Shown: positions 35,277 to 42,695 of the stretch, in pieces
How the letters are laid out: every line of letters starts with the position of its first letter
How positions within the stretch are numbered: the stretch's first letter is position 1
DNA from: a bacterium
GTDB taxonomy: Bacteria > Electryoneota > RPQS01
NCBI GenBank assembly: GCA_036504735.1
Contig: DASXUQ010000005.1
Span: 947,144-1,011,143 of the forward strand
Length of the DNA: 64,000 bases
Direction: 5' to 3'
Made by a program: the position numbers and the translations under genes
The notes under the pieces: generated by a model
What the model saw: the letters and a program-made list of their open reading frames with translations, nothing else
What the model was told of the DNA's origin: nothing
Database searches by the model: none

Positions 35277-35632
35277 TTGTCTAGTCGTGCCCGCCCGGCT
35301 TCCGACTCAGACAGAGTAATCACAGCACGTTAAGAGTTGCTCCAGAGCTGCACTAGACAAAAAGACAGACAAGACACATCTGGCTAGTCTTCCCAGATGT
35401 ACTATGTCCTATCCGAGCATATAATCGGACTCTACTCTGTAGCCGAGTTCCAAATTCTGTCTATTTTGTCTTGTTGGATCATTTGAGACATTAAGAATAA
35501 AGATAATAACATCTTAACGTTGTGGGAGACTAGACAAAAGTAGCCAAACCGACCCCTAAATTTGTCTAGAGTTGTCTTGTCTCACTCTGAAGAGTGCAAA
35601 TGCGGAAATTCCCCTTTTATGACTTTGTCTAG
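35277..35632. repeat. Second repeat cluster (TTGTCTAG)
   Basis: Five exact copies of TTGTCTAG: plus orientation at 35277, 35562 and 35625; inverted (CTAGACAA) at 35353 and 35530. Additional partial copies (TTGTCT) are near 35471 and 35572. The stretch is A+T-richer than its surroundings and has no gene. It lies between the two GSPMESGA-family genes. A binding array for a regulator or partition/replication protein is likely. Confidence 0.6.
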
Positions 35633-35830
35633 TCCATATCTCCAAATTTCCATTTTCCCACCTTGGGGAAATGCTAACTTCACCACTTTGACGTAAAGGG
35701 CCCTGCTTGGACCGTAGTAGCGCGGCTTGGCTACGAGCACCCAATTGTGGTCAGTAGTTAGAAGCTGGCTCTGCGGGGCTACAGACAAGCAGTTCAGCCA
35801 CTCTACGCAGCCGATACCACCCCGCCGCCC

Positions 35831-35992
35831 ATGAACTATTTACTGAAAGCCATCCGGCCGGATACGGACCACGTGCAGAACGATCTGCGCACACCACAAG
35901 GCACCGCGTATACGGCGATGTGGCTTGATGACTTTGCCCTCTACGGCGATGTCAAAGACCCGCTCGGATCACCCATGGAATCGGGCGCATAA
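35831..35992 (+). CDS. Small protein with GSPMESGA C-terminus, copy 2
   Basis: A 53-residue protein, MNYLLKAIRPDTDHVQ at its start, ending with MWLDDFALYGDVK and DPLGSPMESGA. Seventeen of the last 24 residues match those of the 89-residue paralogue at 34989-35258, whereas the N-terminal halves are unrelated. A perfect nine-base terminator follows three bases after the stop codon, which supports a real gene. Function unknown; small size and variable N-terminus with a fixed C-terminus recall precursor peptides or tagged substrates. Confidence 0.6.
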   Translation: MNYLLKAIRPDTDHVQNDLRTPQGTAYTAMWLDDFALYGDVKDPLGSPMESGA

Positions 35993-35994
35993 AA

Positions 35995-36030
35995 AGAATC
36001 CCAGTCTGATGAAGATTGGGATTCTCTCTT
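35995..36030 (+). terminator. Rho-independent terminator
   Basis: AGAATCCCA (35995-36003) and TGGGATTCT (36017-36025) form a perfect stem, followed by CTCTTTT. Confidence 0.85.
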
Positions 36031-36349
36031 TTCGGGATGGGTGGGATCCATGCCCTTAAATCATAGGAAAGCATGCTTTGTTGAAGGTCCAGCGCTGAAA
36101 CTGAACCCGTCAGGATCTCCCAACCTCAGCCCATAGGCTCTCTTCCCAACCCGGTCTCGAAACGGCTGTCAGAATTTTTTTTGGATTTTTCCACAAGTCA
36201 CACAATCAAGGTTGGATCCCCGAACATTCACCGCGCGAAAGCGAAGTTATTAGCGAAATCAACCGCATCATAAGATAAAGAAGAAAGCCCGCACAAGCGC
36301 GCCTTCTTCCCTCCCAGAAGCCTTGGTTTCACCGCTGGGGCTTCTTATT

Positions 36350-36556
36350 TTATCCCTCTCCAGCCACGCCCAACATCGCCCCCAGCACGTCCATATCTTC
36401 GCCGCCATTAGCCAGAGAGTCAAGCAACAAGGCGCACCAAAACATGTGCTCTTTTAGCGGGTGCCCCAGCGGCACGTGAAACGGAATGACTGGAACCGCA
36501 TCGAGCGAGTCGCGATTGTTGACTACGCGCACATCATCGGGCCAAAGTGTTGGCAC
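36350..36556 (-). CDS. Small protein of an element-borne family (RDSLD motif), copy 2
   Basis: A 68-residue protein with VVNNRDSLDAVPVI and P-x-GHPLKEH, matching the protein at 30105-30314. The remainder is helical and hydrophobic (FWCALLLDSL). Its start overlaps the end of the 135-residue gene by 23 bases, making it the last gene of a three-gene minus-strand unit. Unlike copy 1 it is in an operon. Function unknown. Confidence 0.65.
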   Translation of the reverse strand: MPTLWPDDVRVVNNRDSLDAVPVIPFHVPLGHPLKEHMFWCALLLDSLANGGEDMDVLGAMLGVAGEG

Positions 36557-36941
36557 GAACTACCTCCCCATCTTGAACCCATACGGCGATCACTGACCTC
36601 CCTGGCATTCCGAAGGTGAAGTAGCCTCCATGCTGCTTATAGTACCGCGTCGTTCCCACTGCAGGATCGAATGCCGCGTGACCGCAGGCCCACGCCAGCG
36701 CAGCATCATAATCCGGAATCAGCTTGGCTATGCGGTCCAGCAGAATAGTACGGCCGACATCCAGAGCTGCGATACCCGCATCCATGCGATCCAGCACCGC
36801 TTGCGGGGCAACGCCCGCGGCCATAGCACGTTCTCTCTCGATCCGCCGCAGCTCAACTTTCTCCTGGCGGCGTCGGCGAATCAGCATGATCACTTCCAGC
36901 GAAAGGCCCTCGAATTCTCCTGGTTTCTCGGGTGAGATCAA
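36534..36941 (-). CDS. Hypothetical protein
   Basis: A 135-residue protein with a basic helical N-terminal part (IRRRRQEKVELRRIERERAMAAG), probably a coiled coil, and a C-terminal beta-rich part (HGGYFTFGMPGRSVIAVWVQDGEVV). Not recognised. It overlaps its neighbours on both sides and so is translationally coupled to the YbjN-like and RDSLD-family genes. Confidence 0.6.
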   Translation of the reverse strand: MISPEKPGEFEGLSLEVIMLIRRRRQEKVELRRIERERAMAAGVAPQAVLDRMDAGIAALDVGRTILLDRIAKLIPDYDAALAWACGHAAFDPAVGTTRYYKQHGGYFTFGMPGRSVIAVWVQDGEVVRANTLAR

Positions 36942-37435
36942 TGGGTAGTCCGTGCGGCCTCCGTCGAAGCTTCGATGGCCTCTGCAGGCGTAAGCTCACC
37001 CGCAATAACGCGTCGGATGAACGGGGCGTGTTCCCATGTGCGCCAGAAACTGGTATGCAGCCAGTGCCTTAGCGCCGCAAAGCCAGGCTCGATGCCATCA
37101 CAACAAATGCTGGTGCTGAATCCTACCCGGCCACCGGGAGTGTACTCCATCTCCAAGTACCCGTGCCAACACGCGAAGTTCGCCCGCGCTACATACTCCG
37201 CCATCACGGCCAGCTTGTCTTCCGGTACCTGTAGCAGCGGATAGGTCCAGACCGCTAGAAGCTTCGCGGGCAAATAGCCGGAGAGCTCCCAGTAGAATAA
37301 CTCCCCGTCAATCTCCACACTCTGGTGCAGGTCGAAGATCTTGTTGTCGGTGCCGCCACGATACCGCAGTTCAGAATGGCGCACCCCCAACTCATCGAGA
37401 AAATCCAGCAACCTCTGGGCAAACGGATCAATCAT
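36938..37435 (-). CDS. YbjN-like domain protein
   Basis: A 165-residue protein. The order of a strand-rich part (EIDGELFYWELSGYLP), VPEDKLAVMAEYVARANFACWHGYLEMEYTPGGRVGFSTSI and a final helix with VIAGELTPAEAIEA is typical of YbjN/type-III-chaperone-like folds, which usually bind a partner protein. GGAGGTGG precedes the ATG. It heads a three-gene unit (165, 135 and 68 residues) with four- and 23-base overlaps. Confidence 0.6.
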   Translation of the reverse strand: MIDPFAQRLLDFLDELGVRHSELRYRGGTDNKIFDLHQSVEIDGELFYWELSGYLPAKLLAVWTYPLLQVPEDKLAVMAEYVARANFACWHGYLEMEYTPGGRVGFSTSICCDGIEPGFAALRHWLHTSFWRTWEHAPFIRRVIAGELTPAEAIEASTEAARTTH

Positions 37436-37519
37436 GCCACCTCCTGTTTACCTCTTATGCCTTAAAGAAGAAGCCGGCGATAGACACCGGCTCCTTCAAG
37501 TGGTCCATTACGAGCGGAG

Positions 37520-39151
37520 TTACCGCTCAAGCGCTCCGTCAGATCGAGCGGGTACATCCGCTGTGACGCGGTAGAAGTAGGTTGGTTGGGTGTTTAGAAT
37601 GTAGGGATGGGTGAACGTGTTTGTGGTGGCGTAGCCAAAAGGTGTAAATGGCCCCGAGGGGCTCACGGAACCGTACACCACATAGACAACGTCTTCCACA
37701 GGACGTCCTGTGATGGAATGCGTCACAGGTGCCCAATCTAACCGAATGCCGTTAAGCGGGCCTTTCTGCGCTACGAGACTGTCCACGGGGGGCAAGATCA
37801 CCTGCGCCTGTCCCTGAAGCGGAATTCGATACGTGCTGTCGCACGGCTGGACTACCGATAGTTCCAGCGTATCAGCGAAGGCTCCGGAAGATGCAGGCAG
37901 GAAGCGTACCCGACAGTCATAATCGGAGAAGGGTGCGATTTGACCCCCCAGCCCGTTGGTATCTACCGTGAATACCGGCGAAATTTGCCGAACCATGCTT
38001 AGGGGAATGGCCTGCGAGGTCGGGTTGAATAGGGATAGCGACAGCGTCGAATCATTGCCCAAGTCCAGCAACCCAAACTCCAGAGAGAACGGGTTGACCA
38101 TCAGTCCACAATGGGTGAATGGATATGCCCCGATATCGGCTCGAGTTGAGTCCGGGTCGCGCGGTGAGTCGGGATCCCCTGCATCAATGCACGGCGATGT
38201 GGCTAGTAGATGGAAATCACGGTTCGCAAGGTCGGTTATCGCGGGATCAGTGCTGATATTGCCAGCGCCTGGATACCCGTCCGGAACGTCGGAATAGCTG
38301 CACGCTACGGAGCCGTCCTGGATCCAGATGGCCGAGTCAGTAGTTGCTTGATTTCCCCACACAATACAGTTTCGTAGCGTTGGCTGTCCGCCCAGGACTA
38401 CCGCCAAAGCACCTCCCTTTGAGTGCACGGGACCTGATGCCGTGTTCCCGATGAAGTCACAGTTGACAAACAGCGGCGCCGAGGATCGGCAGTAGACGCC
38501 TCCGCCATTATCGGCACTGTTACTGCTGATCACGCACCGTTCAAAACGCGGGGATGAATTGGGCCAAACGGATATGCCGCCTCCCGCCCCGTCGTCGAGC
38601 GCAACATTGTCTGCGATGGTCGTATTCAGGATCAGGGGCGAGCAGTCTTTGATGTTGATCGCGCCGCCGTCATAGCGGGACGCGTTGTGCGTGAGCAGAG
38701 AGTGTGTGACGACAAGCGGTGAGTTCTCGCAGTCAATCCCTCCACCGTAATAGTCGTAGAAGGGATTGCTACCGCCTTCCGCATGTCCCCATTCTATGCG
38801 ACAATAAGCCAGACGGGACGTGTCTCCCGCATTCAAGAACCTTATCCCCCACCACTTGCTTTCCTCTGTAGGAAAGGCGCGCGTGAACATGATCGAATCC
38901 TGTTCTGTTCCCATGGCCTGCAGATTACCGTTCACGATGAACTTGTAATGGCCGGCGAACAACACGTTAACTCCGGGCTGGATGGTCAGCGTTTGACCGG
39001 TAGGCACCGTCACGTCACAGGTTACGTTGTAAGGGGACCCGGCGATGTCCCACAAACCCGCGGCGATACCGCAGACATCTGTCGCGTTGGCCGAATCCCG
39101 GCTGATAAGCATCAGGGCACACAGAACTACAAACGTCTTTAAGCATTTCAT
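37520..39151 (-). CDS. Secreted right-handed beta-helix protein
   Basis: A 543-residue exported protein. A signal peptide (MKCLKTFVVLCALMLIS) is followed by a parallel beta-helix (residues 50-320) with repeated units such as GGGIDCENSPLVVTHSLLTHN and GGGVYCRSSAPLFVNCDFIGN, as in pectate-lyase-like and polymorphic outer-membrane proteins. It ends with an ASH/HYDIN-like beta domain (330-430) and an Fn3-like domain whose tail resembles those of the 58-62 kb proteins. It looks like a host-type envelope gene inside the element. A promoter and a structured leader lie upstream. Confidence 0.8.
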   Translation of the reverse strand: MKCLKTFVVLCALMLISRDSANATDVCGIAAGLWDIAGSPYNVTCDVTVPTGQTLTIQPGVNVLFAGHYKFIVNGNLQAMGTEQDSIMFTRAFPTEESKWWGIRFLNAGDTSRLAYCRIEWGHAEGGSNPFYDYYGGGIDCENSPLVVTHSLLTHNASRYDGGAINIKDCSPLILNTTIADNVALDDGAGGGISVWPNSSPRFERCVISSNSADNGGGVYCRSSAPLFVNCDFIGNTASGPVHSKGGALAVVLGGQPTLRNCIVWGNQATTDSAIWIQDGSVACSYSDVPDGYPGAGNISTDPAITDLANRDFHLLATSPCIDAGDPDSPRDPDSTRADIGAYPFTHCGLMVNPFSLEFGLLDLGNDSTLSLSLFNPTSQAIPLSMVRQISPVFTVDTNGLGGQIAPFSDYDCRVRFLPASSGAFADTLELSVVQPCDSTYRIPLQGQAQVILPPVDSLVAQKGPLNGIRLDWAPVTHSITGRPVEDVVYVVYGSVSPSGPFTPFGYATTNTFTHPYILNTQPTYFYRVTADVPARSDGALER

Positions 39152-39220
39152 ATGGACTCCTAAAGTTGGATGTTTTCATGCCATGCCCTTATGCCAGAAT
39201 CGAGCGCGCAGCAGAGGCAT

Positions 39221-39378
39221 AAAAACAGCCCCTGGCACTGCAGCTGGTAGCCGATATCTGTTCCTGGCAGATAGTCGGACGCAACACGCAAGCACCAGAG
39301 GCCTGAACCCGAGAGGGCACAGGCCACCAGCTTAATCAACGTATTGCGTCCAAAATCGAATTAGACTATCTGCCAGGA
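39221..39378 (-). ncRNA. Structured leader RNA, possibly regulatory
   Basis: On the minus strand the leader of the beta-helix gene has a 14-base helix (39364-39377 with 39263-39276) that continues, across a 12-base bulge, into an 8-base helix (39344-39351 with 39277-39284). Inside is a GGCCTG/CAGGCC hairpin (39300-39325). ACCAGCT (39326-39332) can also pair with AGCTGGT (39242-39248), which lies outside the main helix, giving a pseudoknot. A run of five T (39225-39221) follows. No known class was recognised. Confidence 0.5.
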
Positions 39379-39384
39379 TAGCCT

Positions 39385-39413
39385 AATTTACACAAAAACA
39401 CACGGTAAGTCAA
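39385..39413 (-). promoter_or_regulatory. Promoter for the leader RNA and beta-helix gene
   Basis: On the minus strand TTGACT (39413-39408), 17 bases, TAAATT (39390-39385). Transcription would begin near 39378, exactly at the base of the long leader helix. Confidence 0.6.
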
Positions 39414-39508
39414 GGGAGTGCATGGGTCAGACGAACAAAAGTGTACGTCAATCGGCACGCGGTCTAACCTACTGATATCTCATGAGCTTCCCGCGCTGCA
39501 TGCTAAAA

Positions 39509-39536
39509 CAAAGCCCCCACGTGGAGGGCTTTGCTC
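39509..39536 (-). terminator. Terminator of the ubiquitin-like operon
   Basis: On the minus strand AAAGCCCTCC-ACGT-GGGGGCTTT forms a stem with one G-U pair, followed by GTTTT. It lies about 20 bases beyond the stop codon of the last, 35-residue gene. Confidence 0.8.
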
Positions 39537-39554
39537 TGTCGGACGGTCAGGGCG

Positions 39555-39662
39555 CTACTTATCCTTTTCGCCCTGGTCCGACGGCTTATCGTCCTTGCAG
39601 ATGCGGTCTGCCGCCGCGCAGACGGCATCCACAATCTTGCAGCCTTTCTTGATCCCGCTCAT
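39555..39662 (-). CDS. 35-residue Cys-containing peptide, last gene of the Ubl operon
   Basis: A very short gene: MSGIKKGCKIVDAVCAAADR then ICKDDKPSDQGEKDK. Its ATG overlaps the TGA of the preceding gene (ATGA), AGGAGA lies five bases upstream, and a good terminator follows, so it is very likely translated. Cys8, Cys15 and Cys22 are exactly seven residues apart on a predicted helix, with a charged C-terminal tail. Three in-line Cys on one face could bind a metal, form disulfides or accept a modifier. Function unknown. Confidence 0.65.
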   Translation of the reverse strand: MSGIKKGCKIVDAVCAAADRICKDDKPSDQGEKDK

Positions 39663-39859
39663 AAGGTCTCCTTGTGTTGTTGTATTCGCTGATCCACCAG
39701 CACAATAATCTCGTCTGCGTCCGCCGACAGCGCATCCGACAGTGCCTGGATGCAGGCAAAGCGCAGGCGGTCGGCCTCCTTTCCGGCAACGTTCTGCCGG
39801 CTTCCGATCAGGGAATCCAGCAGCACATCCGCCAGTTTCGTCTCGTCATCAGTCATCAT
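39659..39859 (-). CDS. Small helical protein of the Ubl operon
   Basis: A 66-residue acidic, helical protein (TKLADVLLDSLIGSRQNVAG, then ADRLRFACIQALSDALS). Four-base ATGA overlaps join it to the genes on both sides. No domain recognised. The tight coupling and the operon position mark it as an accessory component of the conjugation system, perhaps a target or adaptor; that is inference. Confidence 0.6.
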   Translation of the reverse strand: MMTDDETKLADVLLDSLIGSRQNVAGKEADRLRFACIQALSDALSADADEIIVLVDQRIQQHKETL

Positions 39860-40104
39860 AGTCTCTGCCGCAGCAGCCGCTTGAGTCGCCGTTCGCTTTC
39901 GATCACCTTGCCGGTGTCCTCATCCGTCACACGAAGAAGGCGGTGAACCTCCTGTCGCGGCGAACGCTCACGCAATTCCGCGGAGGTGTATTCCACATCG
40001 CCCGCAAGGATCTTCCGCGCCGCGTCTTCGATGGTGGCGGCATCCACACGATACCGGACGCCGTATTCCCATCGTTCGATGGTCTCGATTTCGAAGGTTG
40101 GCAT
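39856..40104 (-). CDS. Small accessory protein of the Ubl operon
   Basis: An 82-residue protein, MPTFEIETIERWEYGVRYRV followed by a helix (AATIEDAARKILAGDVE) and a basic tail (RRLKRLLRQRL). The strand-helix opening resembles small DpnD/PcfM-like proteins. The ATG lies five bases after the E1-like stop codon, and its stop overlaps the next ATG. Role unknown. Confidence 0.6.
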   Translation of the reverse strand: MPTFEIETIERWEYGVRYRVDAATIEDAARKILAGDVEYTSAELRERSPRQEVHRLLRVTDEDTGKVIESERRLKRLLRQRL

Positions 40105-40109
40105 GGGTG

Positions 40110-40766
40110 CTACGTCATCAAGGTAAGTGTCGCCAGGTCCAGCACAACACGCTGGGGAATCTGTTCGTCGTTGACATAGCGCTTGACCAAGTTGCAGAGT
40201 ACTGCGGCAGCCATTAACGGCGTGTAGCACACGGTTCGAGCTGTACAAGGTTCTTGAAGTGCCGCATCATCCGCGACAATGGACTGCGAATATGCCACTC
40301 TGTCTTCCCGCACTTGCGGCCGCACAGCCCACACGATGAGCGTTTCCAGACCCATGCGCGCGTCGAGACAGAGCTTCACTTCCGCCTTTTCCCGCACCGA
40401 ACGCCAGATGGCGCTACGGCTCGACATGGAGTCCACGGCGCTGATGACCACCTCGCTAAGCTCCTGATCGACGTATCGCTGGGCTATCGCATTGGGAGTG
40501 TGGCCGCCGAAATGTTCCATCACCTCGGTCAGAGCAGTGACCTTCTGCTTGCCAATGTCTTCATCCCGGTAGAGCTGGTTCGACCAGTTGTGAGGCTCTA
40601 CAGTATCGGCATCCCACACTTGTATACCGCAAGCACCCATCTTGCCGAGGAATACAGCCGTGGTGCTGCCTATGGCACCTGCACCGATGAGGGTGATGCC
40701 GAGACTTGCAAGGCGGCTCATGTTGATGGCGTCCTGCTGGCGGAGGAAGCGGAGATCGTTGTCCAT
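40110..40766 (-). CDS. E1/ThiF-like ubiquitin-activating enzyme
   Basis: A 218-residue adenylating enzyme of the E1/ThiF/MoeB superfamily. The nucleotide loop is GAGAIGSTTA (residues 28-37), followed by WDADTVEPHNWSNQ (Asp52 and Asp54, Asn63) and Lys73 in GKQKV. Asp112 in SAVDSMSSR matches the metal-binding Asp. Possible catalytic Cys are Cys174 and Cys180 in EPCTARTVCYTP. It lacks the zinc-binding CxxC pairs of ThiF/MoeB. It should adenylate the C-terminal Gly of the Ubl encoded at the head of the operon. Start and the JAMM gene stop overlap as TGATG. Confidence 0.88.
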   Translation of the reverse strand: MDNDLRFLRQQDAINMSRLASLGITLIGAGAIGSTTAVFLGKMGACGIQVWDADTVEPHNWSNQLYRDEDIGKQKVTALTEVMEHFGGHTPNAIAQRYVDQELSEVVISAVDSMSSRSAIWRSVREKAEVKLCLDARMGLETLIVWAVRPQVREDRVAYSQSIVADDAALQEPCTARTVCYTPLMAAAVLCNLVKRYVNDEQIPQRVVLDLATLTLMT

Positions 40767-41488
40767 CAGAAGGGCCTTTCTTCACGGTCAAGGTCCTCCG
40801 GATAAAACCAATCCATTTCTTCTTGCAATTCGTCTAGCGTAAGAGCGCCACGGTCATGAGCTGCACGCAGATCTTGCACGTGATCACGTGTATCACGAGA
40901 CAGAGTTCGGTGTCCGTTCATGCTGAACAAATCCTCAGACACCTTGGCCTTGAACTCAGTCAGACATTGCTCCGCCAGACCGTCTATCAGCGGATAGGCA
41001 ATCTCGAAAACGACATCGGTCAAATACAGATGACAAGGACTGAATTCGTCAAGACGCATTTGCGCATCATGCTTCTTGTTGACCACAAGCGACAGAAGCC
41101 ACTCGCCGTTCGCCAGGTTCTCCACGCACTGATCATCTGTGGCAGACCAGAAGACGGACATCCCTGCATGGGAGTGTGCCCACAGGCGAAGCCGTCGAGA
41201 ATCAATTCCCTTTGCTTCCAGATCTGTCATCAACTGCGCAACCGCTTGAGCATCCATTGTGGTCTCGTCCATCGAACACTTCTGCTTCACGAGAAACAGG
41301 TCAGTGACAAGCAAGGCTGTGATTGCGCCACTATCCACGTTGCGGATTTCTTCCACAAGACCGAGGGCCGAGACTTCACCACGAGCTACCTCAGTCCACG
41401 TCCACAGCTTCTGCATAGCCACAGCGTCAATCTGTATGCGGATGCCCAATTGCACTGGATCACGCCTGCTATTACGCGACAGCTGCAT
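40766..41488 (-). CDS. JAMM/MPN+ metallopeptidase (Ubl-processing or deconjugating enzyme)
   Basis: A 240-residue protein with a complete JAMM motif: Glu38 in GEVSALG, then His105 and His107 in AHSHAGM, Ser115 and Asp118 in WSATDD, in the canonical HxHx7Sx2D spacing. JAMM enzymes cut after the Gly-Gly of ubiquitin-like proteins, and the Ubl here carries one extra residue (Ile) after its Gly-Gly. The ATG at 41488 is chosen because GGAGG lies seven bases upstream; it overlaps the E2-like gene end by 17 bases. A C-terminal helical extension of about 90 residues has no recognised domain. Confidence 0.85.
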   Translation of the reverse strand: MQLSRNSRRDPVQLGIRIQIDAVAMQKLWTWTEVARGEVSALGLVEEIRNVDSGAITALLVTDLFLVKQKCSMDETTMDAQAVAQLMTDLEAKGIDSRRLRLWAHSHAGMSVFWSATDDQCVENLANGEWLLSLVVNKKHDAQMRLDEFSPCHLYLTDVVFEIAYPLIDGLAEQCLTEFKAKVSEDLFSMNGHRTLSRDTRDHVQDLRAAHDRGALTLDELQEEMDWFYPEDLDREERPF

Positions 41489-42644
41489 CAGCAACCTCCT
41501 CGCTTTCTTCTTTGGGACGGTTCGGGCAGTCTTCCTCATCGTGATCACAGTACTCGTTGCACCAATCACACCACCAACAATCCGGGCATTCACTTATCGA
41601 ATGCCCATAATCATCATGCCACGAACAATACTGTTGTTCGTCCTCTTCGGGCTCCTCGTAATCAGGATCCCAACGAACGATTTTTTGGAACGGGTCTGAA
41701 TCATTGTAGCTCCCCAGGAAGGTACGCACCAACTGGAACAGCCCGAAGAGGTCTAGTTCTCCGGCAAGTCTGCTGACTAAGGCTCCGATATTGCCCCAAC
41801 AGATGTTATTATCGTCCGTAACGTGAGGCGAGATGTATCCGTTAACCGAAGTCCCACCAGTGATTCTAACCTTTCCAGTGCGTAGGTTGACCTCGACTTC
41901 GTAAGGATCGAATCTGTAGTCATAGCCGTCATACGAGATGTTGATCTCGTACGTAGTGCCGGTCACCGACTCATCCTCGAACCTGAAGCACTCATACGTG
42001 CCCGGCACGAGCTTCATCAGATCTGCGAACGTGTGATTAGCGCGATTGCGAATCCACTCTGGATCGTGCTTGAACATCTCCAGCAATTGGCGATCCGTTT
42101 CCAACTTACGGGAGAGCTGCATCACCTGAAGGGATAGCCTCTCAAGTTCATAGCTATCTTCTCTGATGGAAGACTGAAGCTCGCGTTTACGATCGCTGAC
42201 ACAACCTGCAATGCTCTCGACAAGTAGATCCTTCTGCTGATGACGATAGGCTCTGCAGATCTTTGGCAGGTGCTGATCTATCAGCTTCCGCACAAACGAA
42301 AGTGCCGGCGCATTCTTAGGCCAAATCAACAACACCAACCACTGCTTCCCGATTCGCGCTACGGGCGCGTCGTCACAGGTGATGAGATCACCCGGCAGAA
42401 ATTTGGCGAATGTCGGCTCATGAAGTACCGACATATCTGCTATGGTCTTCGTTACGGTGCTGTTGCTGGGGAGCACCACGGCCAGCCCTTCTCTGTCCCA
42501 AGATTCCACCTGCCACGAGTCGGTCAAGTCAGTGATGGGCACGTGGTACTTCTGCGCGTAGAAGCGTGTGAGATCCTGAATCTGTTGAATCATAGCTTGT
42601 TTTCTCTGCGGAGAAAGAGAGGGCCATGGCACGTAAGGCACCAC
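41472..42644 (-). CDS. E2-like conjugating enzyme with Cys-rich C-terminal tail
   Basis: A 390-residue protein (GTG start, GAGAGG five bases upstream; ATG at 42593 is an alternative). The N-terminal 140 residues are a mixed domain, followed by a coiled coil (about 150-195). The E2-like part (about 235-325) reads EVEVNLRTGKVRITGG, PHVTDDNNICWGNIG and then helices ending GSYNDSDPFQKIVRW. This parallels the E2 order with HPH/N, a conserved Cys and the following helix, so Cys282 is the likely catalytic residue. The end holds up to nine Cys/His ligands (residues 340-373) in CxxH, CxxCxxCxxC and CxHx4C patterns, a zinc domain of RING-like complexity. It presumably takes the Ubl from the E1. Confidence 0.75.
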   Translation of the reverse strand: MVPYVPWPSLSPQRKQAMIQQIQDLTRFYAQKYHVPITDLTDSWQVESWDREGLAVVLPSNSTVTKTIADMSVLHEPTFAKFLPGDLITCDDAPVARIGKQWLVLLIWPKNAPALSFVRKLIDQHLPKICRAYRHQQKDLLVESIAGCVSDRKRELQSSIREDSYELERLSLQVMQLSRKLETDRQLLEMFKHDPEWIRNRANHTFADLMKLVPGTYECFRFEDESVTGTTYEINISYDGYDYRFDPYEVEVNLRTGKVRITGGTSVNGYISPHVTDDNNICWGNIGALVSRLAGELDLFGLFQLVRTFLGSYNDSDPFQKIVRWDPDYEEPEEDEQQYCSWHDDYGHSISECPDCWWCDWCNEYCDHDEEDCPNRPKEESEEVADAAVA

Positions 42645-42695
42645 AGCCCTCTCATATCTGATAGCTGCTCAGGAACATGCAGCCAACAGTCCTCC

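Noticed and set aside
34603..35632. CRISPR array
   Set aside because: The repeats are 8-10 bases, in both orientations and irregularly spaced; no cas genes are near.
39221..39378. c-di-GMP-I (GEMM) riboswitch suggested by GGACGCAA in the leader
   Set aside because: In this RNA GGACGCAA pairs with TTGCGTCC in a long helix; the receptor hairpin and other conserved GEMM positions are missing.
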